Shown here: piece by piece, positions 45,068 to 55,296 of the stretch | How the letters are laid out: each line of letters starts with the position of its first letter | Position numbering within the stretch: the first letter of the stretch is position 1 | NCBI GenBank assembly: GCA_003719395.1 | Contig: RHMC01000032.1 | Location: forward strand, 1 to 55,296 | Origin: Streptomyces altiplanensis | GTDB lineage: Bacteria; Actinomycetota; Actinomycetes; Streptomycetales; Streptomycetaceae | Length of the DNA stretch: 55,296 nucleotides | Direction of reading: 5' to 3' | Made by a program: the position numbers and the translations under genes | The notes under the pieces: model-generated | What the model was told of the DNA's origin: nothing | Seen by the model: the letters and a program-made list of their open reading frames with translations, nothing else | Databases searched by the model: none

Positions 45068-46573
45068 GTGGACCTAGCTCTGGCGCCGGAGACTCTCGCG
45101 CGATGGCAGTTCGGCATCACCACCGTCTACCACTTCCTTTTTGTCCCCCTGACGATCTCGCTGGCCGCGCTCACCGCGGGGCTGGAGACGGCCTGGGTGC
45201 GTACGCAGAAGGACAAGTACCTCAGGGCCACGAAGTTCTGGGGCAAGCTCTTCCTGATCAACATCGCGATGGGTGTCGTCACCGGCATCGTCCAGGAGTT
45301 CCAGTTCGGCATGAACTGGTCCGACTACTCGCGCTTCGTCGGTGACGTCTTCGGGGCGCCGCTGGCCTTCGAGGCTCTGATCGCCTTCTTCTTCGAGTCC
45401 ACCTTCATCGGACTGTGGATCTTCGGCTGGGACAAGCTGCCCAAGAAGCTCCACGCGGCCTGCATGTGGATGGTCTCGATCGGCACCCTGCTGTCGGCGT
45501 ACTTCATCCTGGCGGCCAACTCCTGGATGCAGCACCCCGTCGGCTACCGGTTCAACGAGGAGAGGGGCCGTGCCGAACTCACCGACTTCTGGCTGGTCCT
45601 GACCCAGAACACCACCCTCAACCAGGTCTTCCACAGCTTCTCGGCGGCCTTCCTGACGGGGGGCGCCTTCATGGTGGGCATCGCCGCCTTCCACCTGATG
45701 CGCAAGAAGCACGTCCCGGTGATGCGGACGTCGCTGCGGCTCGGCCTGGTCACCCTGACGGTCGGCGGTCTGCTCACCGCGGTCAGCGGCGACACCCTCG
45801 GCAAGGTCATGTACGAGCAGCAGCCGATGAAGATGGCCGCCGCCGAGGCGCTGTGGGACGGCGAGAGCCCGGCGCCCTTCTCCGTCTTCGCGTACGGGGA
45901 CGTCGACAAGGGGCACAACGAGGTCGCCCTGGAGATACCCGGCCTGCTGTCCTTCCTCGCCCACAGCGACTTCGAGTCCTACGTGCCCGGCATCAACGAC
46001 ACCAATGAGGCCCTGCAGGAGAAGTTCGGCCCCGGCGACTACAAGCCCATCGTCCCCGTCGCCTACTGGGGCTTCCGCTGGATGATCGGCTTCGGCATGG
46101 CGTCCTTCTCCCTGGGACTGCTGGGGCTGTGGCTCACGCGGAAGAAGTTCCTGCTGCCGGCCGCCCTGCGGACCGGGGAGGACGAGGTGCCGCATCTGGT
46201 GCTGCTGAGGAAGCCGCTCGGGGCGAGGCTCACCCGGCTGTACTGGCTGCTGGCCCTGTGGACGATGGCGTTCCCGCTGATCGCCAACTCGTGGGGCTGG
46301 ATCTTCACCGAGATGGGACGGCAGCCCTGGGTCGTCTACGGCGTGATGCAGACCCGCGACGCGGTCTCTCCCGGCGTGTCCCAGGCCGAGATCATCACCT
46401 CGATGGCCGCCTTCACCCTGCTGTACGCCGTCCTGGCCGTCATCGAGGTCAAGCTGCTCGTCACCTACGTCAAGGCCGGTCCGCCCGAGCTCAGCACGGC
46501 CGACCTGAACCCGCCCGCGAAGATCGGCGGCGACGTGCGTGACGCCGACAAGCCGATGGCCTTCTCGTACTAG
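45068..46573 (+). CDS. cydA: cytochrome bd ubiquinol/menaquinol oxidase subunit I
   Basis: This 501-residue membrane subunit carries the haems b and d and the quinol site. It starts MDLALAPETLARWQFGITTV, with the haem ligand His in VYHFLFVPLTISLAA. NQVFHSFSAAFLTGGAF holds a second conserved His. The Q-loop is short (the shorter CydA class), and GRQPWVVYGVMQT is the signature near the end. About nine helices are visible. GTG 45068 has AAGGAG upstream. cydB follows 20 bases later and the Rex operator precedes it. Confidence 0.97.
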   Translation: MDLALAPETLARWQFGITTVYHFLFVPLTISLAALTAGLETAWVRTQKDKYLRATKFWGKLFLINIAMGVVTGIVQEFQFGMNWSDYSRFVGDVFGAPLAFEALIAFFFESTFIGLWIFGWDKLPKKLHAACMWMVSIGTLLSAYFILAANSWMQHPVGYRFNEERGRAELTDFWLVLTQNTTLNQVFHSFSAAFLTGGAFMVGIAAFHLMRKKHVPVMRTSLRLGLVTLTVGGLLTAVSGDTLGKVMYEQQPMKMAAAEALWDGESPAPFSVFAYGDVDKGHNEVALEIPGLLSFLAHSDFESYVPGINDTNEALQEKFGPGDYKPIVPVAYWGFRWMIGFGMASFSLGLLGLWLTRKKFLLPAALRTGEDEVPHLVLLRKPLGARLTRLYWLLALWTMAFPLIANSWGWIFTEMGRQPWVVYGVMQTRDAVSPGVSQAEIITSMAAFTLLYAVLAVIEVKLLVTYVKAGPPELSTADLNPPAKIGGDVRDADKPMAFSY

Positions 46574-46593
46574 GCCGAGGGAGCTGCACCGTC

Positions 46594-47594
46594 ATGGAAC
46601 TGCACGACGTCTGGTTCGTCCTGATCGCCGTCCTGTGGATCGGCTACTTCTTCCTGGAGGGCTTCGACTTCGGGATCGGCGTCCTCACCAAGCTGCTGGC
46701 CCGCGACCGGCCCGAGAAGCGGGTGCTGATCAACACGATCGGCCCCGTCTGGGACGGCAATGAGGTGTGGCTGCTGAGTGCGGGCGGCGCGACCTTCGCC
46801 GCCTTTCCCGAGTGGTACGCCACGCTCTTCTCCGGGTTCTACCTGCCGCTGCTGCTGATCCTGCTCTGCCTGATCGTGCGCGGAGTCGCGTTCGAGTACC
46901 GGGTCAAGCGCAGCGAGGAGCGCTGGCAGACCAACTGGGAGCACGCGATCTTCTGGACCTCGCTGCTGCCCGCGTTCCTGTGGGGTGTGGCCTTCGGCAA
47001 CATCGTGCACGGCGTGAAGATCGACGCCGAGATGGAGTACGTCGGCTCCCTCGGGGACCTGCTCAACCCGTACGCACTGCTGGGCGGGCTCGTCACGCTG
47101 AGCCTCTTCACCTTCCACGGTGCGGTCTTCGCGGGGCTCAAGACGCTGGGTGACATCCGGGAGCGGGCGCGCAAGCTCGCGCTCGGGCTCGGGGCCGTCA
47201 CCGGGGTGCTGGCGCTTGCCTTCCTGGGCTGGACGCAGGCGGACCATGGCGACGCGGCGAGCGCGCCGCGATGGCCGTGGCGGTGCTGGCCCTGGTCGCG
47301 GCGGTCGGGTTCACGGCGGCGGGACGCGAAGGCTGGGCGTTCGGGCTGTCGGGGGTGACCGTCGTGGCCGCGGTTGCGATGCTCTTCCTGACGCTGTTCC
47401 CGAACGTCATGCCGTCCTCGCTGAACGACGCGTGGAGCCTCACGGTCACCAACGCCTCGTCCACGCCGTACACCTTGAAGATCATGACCTGGTGCGCCGG
47501 GATCGCCATGCCGGTGGTGCTGCTCTACCAGGGCTGGACGTACTGGGTGTTCCGTAAGCGGATCGGCACGCAGCACCTCGCCGATGCGCACTAG
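46594..47594 (+). pseudogene. cydB: cytochrome bd oxidase subunit II, one frameshift
   Basis: Reading from ATG 46594 gives MELHDVWFVLIAVLWIGYFF, then LEGFDFGIGVLTKLLARDRP, WDGNEVWLLSAGGATFAAFP and GALLTLSLF-type helices up to LGWTQADHGDA. The frame breaks between 47252 and 47270 in a GC-only run. The protein continues in another frame as MAVAVLALVAAVGFTAAGRE, LFPNVMPSSLNDAWSLTV and LKIMTWCAGIAMPVVLLYQG to the stop at 47594. The total is about 333 residues, normal for CydB. The break is probably a one-base deletion in the sequence. Confidence 0.9.
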
Positions 47595-47600
47595 TGGGAG

Positions 47601-50600
47601 ATGTTTCACGTGAAACCGATCGACCCGCGTCTGCTCCGGTACGCCCGTGCCACCCGCTTCTTCCTGGGGGCCGTGGTGGTCCTCGGCCTTGCCGGGGCGG
47701 GCCTGGTCATCGCCCAGGCGATGCTCATCGCCGAAGTGGTGGTGGGCGCGTTCCAGCGGGGGCTCGACGGCTCGGAGCTGCGTACGCCGCTGATGCTGCT
47801 GGCGGCGGTCGCGGTGGGACGGGCCCTGGTGGCCTGGCTGACGGAACTCGCCGCGTACCGGGCGAGCGCGGCGGTCAAGTCCGAGCTGCGGGGGCGGCTG
47901 CTGGAGCGGGCCGCCGAGCTGGGGCCCGGGTGGCTGACGGAACAGCGTGCGGGGGCGCTGGTGGCGCTGGCGACGCGGGGCGTCGACGCGCTGGACGACT
48001 ACTTCTCGCGGTACCTGCCGCAGCTCGGGCTCGCGGTCGTCGTGCCCGTGGCGGTGCTCGCGCGGATCGTCACCGAGGACTGGATCTCGGCGGCGGTGAT
48101 CGTGGTGACGCTGCCGCTCATTCCGCTCTTCATGATCCTCATCGGGTGGGCCACCCAGGCGCGGATGGACCGTCAGTGGCGGCTGCTCTCGCGGCTGTCC
48201 GGGCACTTCCTGGACGTCGTCGCCGGGCTGCCGACGCTCAAGGTCTTCGGGCGGGCGAAGGCGCAGGCCGAGTCGATCCGCTCGATCACGGACGAGTACC
48301 GGCAGGCCACGATGCGGACGCTGCGCATCGCGTTCCTGTCGTCGTTCGCGCTGGAGCTGCTGGCGACGCTGTCGGTGGCGCTGGTCGCGGTCGGCATCGG
48401 CATGCGGCTCGTGCACGGGGACCTCGATCTGTACACGGGCCTGGTGATCCTGGTGCTGGCGCCCGAGGCGTACTTGCCGCTGCGGCAGGTGGGGGCGCAG
48501 TACCACGCGCGGCCGGAGGGGCTGTCCGCCGCGGAGGAGATCTTCGAGGTTCTGGAGACCCAGCCGCGGGGGCCGGCGGGTGACGCGGACGCTCCCGCGG
48601 GGCCGCTGCGGGTCGAAGGGGTGACGGTCCGGCATACGGGGCGGACCGAGGCGTCGCTGGAATCGGCGTCGCTGGTCGTGGGGGAGGGCGAGACGGTCGC
48701 CGTCGTCGGGCCGAGCGGGGTCGGCAAGAGCACGCTGCTGAATGTGCTGCTGGGGTTCACCCCGGTGGACGAGGGACGCGTGCTGGTCGGGGACGGGCCT
48801 CAGGCGGTGGACCTGGCGGACGTGTCGATGGAGCGGTGGCGCGAGCGGATCGCGTGGGTGCCGCAGCGACCGCACCTCTTCGCGGGAACGGTCGCCGAGA
48901 ACGTACGGCTGGCGCGGCCGGACGCGGACGACGCGGCGGTGGCGACGGCGTTGCGGGACGCGGGGGCGTACGACTTCGTGACCGGGCTCCCCCAGGGCGC
49001 CGAGACGCGGCTCGGGGAGGACGGTGCCGGGCTCTCGGCCGGGCAGCGGCAACGGCTCGCCCTCGCCCGGGCGTTCCTCGCGGACCGGCCGCTGCTGCTG
49101 CTCGACGAGCCGACGGCGAATCTGGACGGCGAGACGGAAGCGGGGATCGTCGACGCGGTACGGAGGCTGGCGGCGGGGCGGACCGTGGTGCTGGTCGTGC
49201 ACCGGCCGGCGCTGCTGGCTGTGGCGGACCGGGTGGTGGAACTGACCCGTCCGTGCGGGGCGGGTGTGCGGGACGCGTGTCCCCCCGGGGCGGAAGGGTC
49301 TCTGGCCCTCCCGCCCGTCGGAGGAGGAACCGCCGGCGCCCCGGTGACGACGGTGGCCTCCGTGGCGTCGGTGGAGCCGGTGGGTGCGGGCGGCGGCCCC
49401 GTGGTGGCAGAGGGCGCGGCCGGTTCCGGCGGGCGTGGGGTGCTGGGGCGGGTCCGGAAAGCCGCCGGGGAGCTGCGGGGGCGGCTGGGGCTTGCACTGG
49501 GGCTCGGAAGCCTCGCGCTCGGATCGGCCGTCGGGCTCATGGCCGTGTCCGGATGGCTGATCTCGCGCGCTTCCGAGCAGCCCCCGGTGCTCTACCTGAT
49601 GATGGCGGTCACCGCGACCCGGGCCTTCGGCATCGGGCGGGCCGTCTTCCGTTACACCGAGCGGCTCGTGTCGCACGACGCCGTGCTGCGGATGCTCGCC
49701 GGGATGCGCGTCGCCGTGTACCGGCGGCTGGAGCGGATCGCGCCCGCCGGTCTGCGCGAGACCCGGCGCGGTGATCTGCTGTCCCGGCTGGTCGCGGATG
49801 TGGACGCGCTCCAGGACTACTGGCTGCGGTGGCTGCTGCCCGTCGGGACGGCGGTCGTCGTGAGCGCCGGGTCCGTCGGGTTCACCGCGTGGCTGCTGCC
49901 CGAGGCCGGGGCGGTGCTGGCCCCGGGCTGCTCGTCGCCGTTGGGCGTGCCGTGGCTGAGCGGGGTGTGTGCCCGGCGGGCCGAACGGCAGCTGGCGCCC
50001 GCGCGCGGGGCGCTGGCGACGCGCGGTCGCCGACCTGCTCGCGCGCAGTGGCCGAACTGACCGTCGCGGGCGCGCTGAAGCGGCGCATCCAGGGAGTCCG
50101 GGAAGCGGACGGGGTGCTGACGCGGATCGCCTCGCGGAGTGCGACCGCCACCGCCCTCGGCGGCGGGCTCTCCTCGCTGGCCTGCGGGCTGACCGTCGTC
50201 TTCGCCGCGCTCGCCGGGGTGCAGGCGGTGCAGGACGGGCGGCTGTCGGGGGTGACGCTGGCGGTGGTCGTCCTGACCCCGCTGGCCGCCTTCGAGGCCG
50301 TCACCGGGCTTCCGCTCGCCGTGCAGTACCGCCGGCGCGTCAAGCACAGTGCGGAGCGGGTGTACGCGGTGCTGGACGCGCGGTGCCGGTGCACGAGCCG
50401 CGGACCCCCGCCGCCCGGCCCGCGTCGCCGTTCCCGCTGGAGGTACGCGGGCTGAGCGCCCGGTACGCCGGGCAGCAGCGGGACGCGCTGTCCGGCGTCG
50501 ACCTCACGCTGGGAGCGGGCAGGCGCGTCGCCGTGGTCGGTCCTTCCGGCGCGGGGAAGACGACGCTCGCACAGGTCCTGCTGCGCTTCCTGGACGCGCG

Positions 50601-51167
50601 GGCGGGGACGTACACGCTCGGCACGGCGGACGCCGCCGGGCTGGACGGCGACGACGTGCGAAGGCTCGTCGGCCTGTGCGCGCAGGACGCGCACATCTTC
50701 GACAGCTCGGTGCGCGAGAACCTCAGGCTGGCCCGGACCGACGCGACCGAGGAGCAGCTGAGGGACGCCCTCGCCGCCGCTCGGCTGCTGACCTGGGTGG
50801 ACGGTCTGCCCGACGGCCTCGACACGATGGCCGGCGAACACGGCGCCCGCTCTCCGGCGGCCAGCGCCAGCGCCTCGCACTGGCCCGCGCCCTCCTCGCC
50901 GACTTTCCCGTACTCGTACTCGACGAGCCCGCCGAGCACCTCGACCTGGCGACGGCGGACGCGCTGACGGCCGACCTGCTCAGGGCCACCGAGGGGCGTA
51001 CGACGCTGATCATCACGCACCGGCTCCGGGGGCTGGAGGCCGTGGACGAGGTGATCGTGCTGGACGACGGGCGCGTCGTCCAGCGTGGCACGTACGCGGC
51101 GCTGGTGGAGACCGAGGGGCCGCTGCGGCGGATGCTGGAGCGCGAACGGGAGGCCGAACCGGTCTGA
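47601..51167 (+). pseudogene. cydCD: CydDC heterodimer fused as one ABC transporter (CydCD), multiple frameshifts in the second half
   Basis: The fused exporter needed for cytochrome bd assembly carries two membrane/ATPase halves. The first (CydD-like) is intact: six helices, Walker A GPSGVGKST, signature LSAGQRQRLALARAF and Walker B LLLLDEPTANLD. The second half starts LGLALGLGSLALGSAVGLMA. It breaks repeatedly: around 49920-49945, 50022, 50040, 50390 and 50848. Its protein remains readable across frames (AELTVAGALKRRIQGVREAD; GPSGAGKTTLAQVLLRF; LSGGQRQRLALARALLADF; VLVLDEPAEHLDLATADAL) up to the stop at 51167. The sum is about 1190 residues. ATG 47601 is used; the GTG at 47610 has a better-spaced GGGAG. 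A parS site covers the start. Confidence 0.88.
47603..47616. other. parS: perfect parS centromere site inside the cydCD start
   Basis: GTTTCACGTGAAAC matches the consensus exactly and spans codons 1-6 of cydCD (MFHVKP). It lies six bases after the cydB stop codon. Confidence 0.9.
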
Positions 51168-51228
51168 CCGGCCGAACAGCTGCACACCCGGCTTTTCTCC
51201 CGAAACGGTACTTACTAGGCTCGGGGAC

Positions 51229-52946
51229 ATGCCAGTGCACGACGTGCCGGAACCGGAAGACCATCGCGAAGCCGCCGCGCAGGCGACCCGCAGCCTGCAG
51301 GGCCTCTCCACCGAACTCACCGCGCGCGTGCCCCGGCTGCTGGAGGCCATGCGGTCCGTCGGTACGGGGCTCGAACTGCACTCCGCCCTCGACCGGATCT
51401 GCGAGACCGCCGCGGAACTCGCCGACGCCCGGTACGCGGCGATCGGCGTCGTCGACCAGGAGCGCGACGGGCTGTCCGACTTCGTGACGTACGGCGTGAC
51501 CCAGGCACAGGCCCAGCGGATCGGGCGGCTGCCGGACGGCCACCAGGGGCTGCTGGGCGCCCTGGTTGAGCACCCCGAACCGGTGCTGCTCGGCGACCTG
51601 ACGACCGACCCGCGCTTCGCCGGGTTTCCGGCACACCACCCGGTGATGCGGACCTTCCTGGGCGTCCCCATCCGTGTACAGGGCGAGATCTTCGGCAACC
51701 TCTACCTCGCCGAGAAGAACGGCGGAGCCGAGTTCAGCGACTACGACCTGCACATGGTCCGGGTGCTCGCCACGGAGGCCGGCATCGCCATCGGCAACGC
51801 CCGGCTGTACGAGGCGGCCCGGCAGCGCGAGCGCTGGATCGACGGGTCCGTCGCCGTCACCACCGCGCTCCTGTCGGGCGGCGACGCCGACGACGCGCTC
51901 ACCGTCGTCGCGCAGCAGGACCCGCCACCTCGCCGACTCGGCCGCGGCGATGGTGACTGCTGCCCGCCGAGGAGGGCGGTCTGGAGGTCGTCGCGGTCTC
52001 GGCCGACGACCCGTCCGAGTCGCTCGGCGTGGTCCTTCCGCCGGAGAGTCCGGTCGTCGCGCGACTCCTCGACGGCGAGGCCGTGTTCATCGGCGACCCG
52101 GCCGGCGACCCCCTCATGATCACGAGGATGGCGCGGCGGTACGGGCCGTGCATGCTGCTGCCGCTGCGCAGCGGCAGCCGGGTGCTGGGCGCCCTCGCCA
52201 CCCCGCGCGAGCGGGGCGGGAAGCCGTTCACGGAGTCGGAGCGGACGCTGGCCACGCAGTTCGCCTCGCAGGCCGCGCTCGCGCTGATGATGGCGGAGAC
52301 GCAGCGGGACCGGGAGCGGCTCGCGGTGTACGAGGACCGCGACCGGATCGCCCGCGATCTGCACGACCTGGTCATCCAGCGGCTGTTCGCCACGGGGCTG
52401 ATGCTGGAGAGCGCCCAGCGCAGGTCCGTCGTGCCCGAGGTGCGGGCCGGGGTGGGCAAGGCGGTGGACGAGCTGGACGCGACGATCCAGGAGATCCGTA
52501 CGGCCATCTTCGCGCTCCAGCAGGGCCCGGCCGAGGCGCCCGTGGGGCTGCGCACACGCGTACTGCGGGAGATCAACATGGCGGCCGTGCCGCTGGGCTT
52601 CCGGCCCGCGCACCACTTCGTCGGTCCGGTCGACGCACTGGTCGGCGAGCTCACCGGCAAGAACCTCGTCGCGGCGCTGCGCGAGGCACTGTCCAACGCC
52701 TTCCGGCACGCGCGGGCGTCCCGCATCGAAGTCGTCGTCGACGCCACCGCCGAGATGGCGGACGGCAGCCGCGGGGTGCGGCTCTCGGTCGCGGACGACG
52801 GTGTCGGCATCCCGGAGGGCGGCCGGCGCAACGGACTGCGCAACCTCAAGCGGCGTGCCGAGTCACTGGGCGGTACGAGCCGGTGCGGGCCGGGGCTCGG
52901 GGAGGACGGCGGGGGCACGACGGTGGTGTGGGAGGCGCCGCTGTAG
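51229..52946 (+). pseudogene. GAF-GAF sensor histidine kinase (DevS/DosS-like), frameshifted between the domains
   Basis: ATG 51229 opens a first GAF domain (GTGLELHSALDRICETAAEL, YAAIGVVDQERDGLSDF, FLGVPIRVQGEIFGNLYLAE). Two shifts near 51922 and 51958 interrupt the second GAF domain (RHLADSAAAMV; LEVVAVSADDPSESLGVVLP; SGSRVLGALATPRERGG). The kinase part is intact: the HisKA_3 phosphorylation box DRIARDLHDLVIQRLFATG, the N box REALSNAFRHARAS and the G box DDGVGIPEGGRRNGLRN. The order GAF-GAF-HisKA_3-HATPase is that of the oxygen/redox sensors DevS/DosT. No response regulator gene is adjacent. Position right after cydABCD suggests a redox signal. Corrected length is about 572 residues. Confidence 0.85.
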
Positions 52947-53045
52947 CGTCGTCGCAGCGCCCCGGATACGCCGTATGGCGGGACGACACCCGGTGGCGTG
53001 GCCTTGGTGCACGCAATCGGGGGGCGGCCGGGACACGATCCGTGG

Positions 53046-54157
53046 ATGCACCTCGGACCCTGCCAGCGGTTGCTCGTGCCGGTGCTGTGCGTGCTTCTGT
53101 GGCTTCCCGCGCCCGCCGCTTCCGCCGCCACTGCTTTCGCCCCTGCCGCTGCCTCTCTTTTCCCCGCTTCCGCGGCGGTCGCGCCCGCCGGTGACGCCTC
53201 CCCCTCCGACGGGCCCGCCATCGGCGCCGAGGTGGCGCGGCTGTACGAGGAGGCCGCCCGGGCCGCCGAGACCTACGAGCGCGGCAGGCGCGCGGCGCGG
53301 GACCAGCGGGCGAAGGCGCTGCGCCTGGAGCCGCTGATCGAGAAGGAGCGGCGCGAGATGGAGGGGCTGCGCGGGGACGTGGGCCGGATCGCGCGTGCCC
53401 AGTACCGGGCCGGCGGCGGAGGCGTCGTGTACGTGGCGAAGCTGCTGCTCGCCGTCGACCGCGGGAACTGGTGGACGGCCACCGGCTCGTCCGGCAGGCC
53501 GGGCTGGCCGTGGCCCGGACGCTGCACCGGGCCGAGCGGGCCGAGCGCAGGCTCGTCGAGGACGAGCGGCGGGCGACCGTTGCCCGGCGCGACCTCGACG
53601 TCCGTACGCTGCGGCTCGCGTCGATCAAGCGGGGCATCGCGGCGAAGCTGGAGGACGCCCGGTGGCAGCTCCAGGGCGAGGCGGACCGCAGTGTCGCGGC
53701 GGGGCGCTGCGCCGGCGCCGTACGGCTGGAGGAGCGGGAACCGCCCGCCACGCGCGCGTGGGTGACTCCCGTGGAGGAGTACGAGCTGTCCGCCGGGTTC
53801 GGCGGTACGGGGGCGCGCTGGAGGAGCCGGCACACCGGGCAGGACTTCGCCGTGGACATCGGCACACCGGTGCGGGCCGTCGGCGCGGGCCGCGTCGTCT
53901 CGGTCTCCTGCGGCGGCGGTTTCGGGATCGAGGTGGTGGTCGGGCACCCGGACGGCTACTACACGCAGTACGCGCACCTGGCCGGGGTCATGGTCGACCA
54001 GGGGGAGCGGGTGCGTACCGGACAGCGGATCGGGCAGGCCGGCACCACCGGCAACTCCTCGGGACCGCACCTGCACTTCGAGGTGCGGCTCACTCCCCAC
54101 ATGGGGTCGGCGATCGCTCCGGGGCCGTGGATGCGTGAGCGCGGGGCGGGTTTCTGA
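53046..54157 (+). pseudogene. secreted M23 (LytM-type) peptidase with coiled coil, one frameshift
   Basis: ATG 53046 opens a signal peptide (MHLGPCQRLLVPVLCVLLWL, ending near PAPAASAA). A charged coiled coil follows (VARLYEEAARAAETYERGRR, LIEKERREMEGLRGDVGR). The frame is lost near 53466 after KLLLAVDRGN and continues as LVDGHRLVRQAGLAVARTLH with more coiled coil. The peptidase domain has SRHTGQDFAVDIGTPV (zinc His and Asp), YYTQYAHLAG and HLHFEVRLTPH. Such proteins cut peptidoglycan crosslinks outside the cell or regulate amidases. The sum is about 370 residues. The upstream ribosome binding site is poor. Confidence 0.85.
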
Positions 54158-54200
54158 GGGGCGGCCCGGGACGACTGGTCCGGGGCCCGTCCCCTCGCGC
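54158..54200. terminator. GC-rich imperfect hairpin between convergent genes
   Basis: GGGGCGGCCCGGG faces CCGGGGCCCGTCCCC across ACGACTGGT, giving an imperfect but GC-rich stem between the convergent peptidase and HAD genes. It may end transcription from both sides. Confidence 0.4.
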
Positions 54201-54202
54201 GG

Positions 54203-55068
54203 CTACAGGCCGGCCAGGATCCGCTCGATGACCACCGCGACGCCGTCGTCGTTGTTCGCGACGGTACGGCCGGACGCCGCGGCCACCACGGCCGGGTGCG
54301 CGTTGCCCATCGCGTACGACGTCCCCGCCCAGGACAGCATCTCCACGTCGTTCGGCATGTCGCCGAAGGCCACGACCTCCGCGGGCGAGATGCCGCGCTC
54401 GGCGCAGCACTGGGCCAGGGTGCTGGCCTTGGAGACGCCGTAACCGCTGATCTCCAGGAGGGCGGTCGGGCTGGAGCGGGTGACGGACGCGCGCTCGTCC
54501 GCCGTGGCGCGGGCCAGGGTGAGGAAGTCGTCGGGGGACAGCGCGGCGTGGTGGGCGAGCAGCTTGATCACCGGGGCCCCGGAGCCGGGAGTCGTCTCGT
54601 GGAGGAGCTTCTCGGCGACGGCCACGGTCGCGCCCGGGTCGAGGTGGAACGGCGGGTACTCGGGTTCGTAGTGGATGCCGGTGGAGAGCTCGACCGCGAA
54701 GGAGGTGCCGGGAGCGGCGGCCCGCAGCGCGAGCACGACGGCGAGGGCGTCCTCGCGGGCCAGCGGACGGACCTGGATCAGCTTGCCGCCCGCGTGCAGG
54801 TCGACGACGCCGCGCCGTTGGCGCAGATCGCCAGGCCGTGGCCGTGGACGTGGTCGCTGACCACGTCCATCCAGCGGGCCGGGCGGCCGGTGACGAAGAA
54901 GACCTCGATGCCGGCCCGCTCGGCGGCGGCGAGTGCGGCGACCGTACGGTCCGACACGGACTTGTCGTCGTGCAGCAGAGTGCCGTCGAGGTCGGTCGCG
55001 ATCAGCCGCGGGGTGGTGGTGCCGGCCGGTGCCGGCCGGGCCTGCTGGGGGTCGGTAGCTGAGGTCAC
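54203..55068 (-). pseudogene. Cof-type HAD hydrolase, one frameshift
   Basis: The GTG at 55068 (VTSATDPQQARPAPAG) leads to motif I, RLIATDLDGTLLHDDKSVSD, then FFVTGRPARWMDVV and GLAICANGAA. The frame is lost near 54812 (one base missing) and continues as VVDLHAGGKLIQVRPLARED. Motif III and the C-terminal motif IV, VSKASTLAQCCAERGI and FGDMPNDVEMLSWAGTSYAM, follow to the stop at 54203. This is the type IIB HAD (Cof) group, which dephosphorylates sugar phosphates or flavin precursors. The total is about 288 residues. Confidence 0.88.
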
Positions 55069-55296
55069 GGATCCATCTTCCCGTATGAGATGCACGGGCG
55101 TGCGAAGGGGCGCACATGTGAGAGCCTCCCCACAGAACCGGTCCGTCACCTTCCGCCACCTTCCGTCATCGTTCCGCCCTCGCCTGTCACTGTCTGGAGC
55201 CGGCCCGCCGGTCGGCCCGCCGTTGTCGGCACCCGCCTCCACAGCTGCGGATCGATCCGCGCCCTGTGCTTGCGCGCCCACCTCCCACCTCCCACC
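55069..55296. other. right-hand end, 228 bases without a supported gene
   Basis: No confident gene is seen. A minus-strand reading continues upstream of the HAD start but has no family signal and weaker codon use. The last bases are a short direct repeat, CCTCCCA/CCTCCCA (about 55280-55296). Confidence 0.5.

Noticed and set aside
46839..49676. A 945-codon minus-strand open frame opposite cydB and cydCD
   Set aside because: It is antisense to strongly supported cyd genes and its composition (Arg, His, Pro, Gly, Gln) is that of a high-GC shadow frame.

Overview
This window reads as core chromosome of a Streptomyces species. G+C is very high, with strong G/C at third codon positions, and many genes start with GTG behind a purine-rich ribosome binding site. 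Diagnostic genes include ssgR-ssgA, myo-inositol-1-phosphate synthase, FemX and a MATE gene set between rplI and dnaB. Gene order follows the conserved region next to the Streptomyces origin. Three perfect parS sites (GTTTCACGTGAAAC at 4695, 27290 and 47603) and one near-perfect site (22957) agree with a position close to oriC. I see no phage, insertion sequence, CRISPR array, rRNA or tRNA gene.

Layout, left to right. 1-4650: the start of a MurJ-like gene, a DUF6049 membrane-anchored protein, and divergently the CCA-adding enzyme. 4700-8000: an MFS gene, then a padR-ino1 pair with a perfect operator-like palindrome. 8100-15300: a cell-wall block with a class A penicillin-binding protein, a GT87 glycosyltransferase, an alanine-racemase-like protein, FemX and a small membrane protein. 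15370-20600: the rpsF-ssb-rpsR-rplI operon, MATE, and dnaB preceded by a cluster of DnaA-box-like sites. 20600-33900: accessory-style core genes (serine hydrolase, MarR/GNAT/MFS/HbpS-like group, flavohaemoglobin, NUDIX/LysR, cystathionine gamma-lyase, cupin, DUF5326). 34100-36800: developmental ssgR-ssgA and a YibE/F protein. 36900-40800: TPP riboswitch and thiC, then a membrane-anchored NUDIX-like protein facing a membrane protein. 41000-44800: a metallophosphatase, a LacI regulator and hisC. 45000-51200: the cytochrome bd genes cydA-cydB-cydCD under a perfect Rex operator. 51200-55100: a GAF-GAF histidine kinase, an M23 peptidase and a Cof-type HAD hydrolase.

The most striking property is technical. 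At least 13 genes that are normally intact are broken by one-base-scale frameshifts, although the protein signal continues cleanly in another frame. The worst stretch is the second half of cydCD (about 49.9-50.9 kb). The pattern fits indel errors in a draft high-GC sequence better than gene decay, so broken genes are given as whole loci with the shift positions.

I found no convincing undescribed multi-gene system. The best leads are the DnaA-box cluster before dnaB, the PadR palindrome before padR-ino1, a leaderless 51-codon ORF ahead of the penicillin-binding protein, parS sites that encode protein N-termini, and the membrane-anchored NUDIX-like protein.
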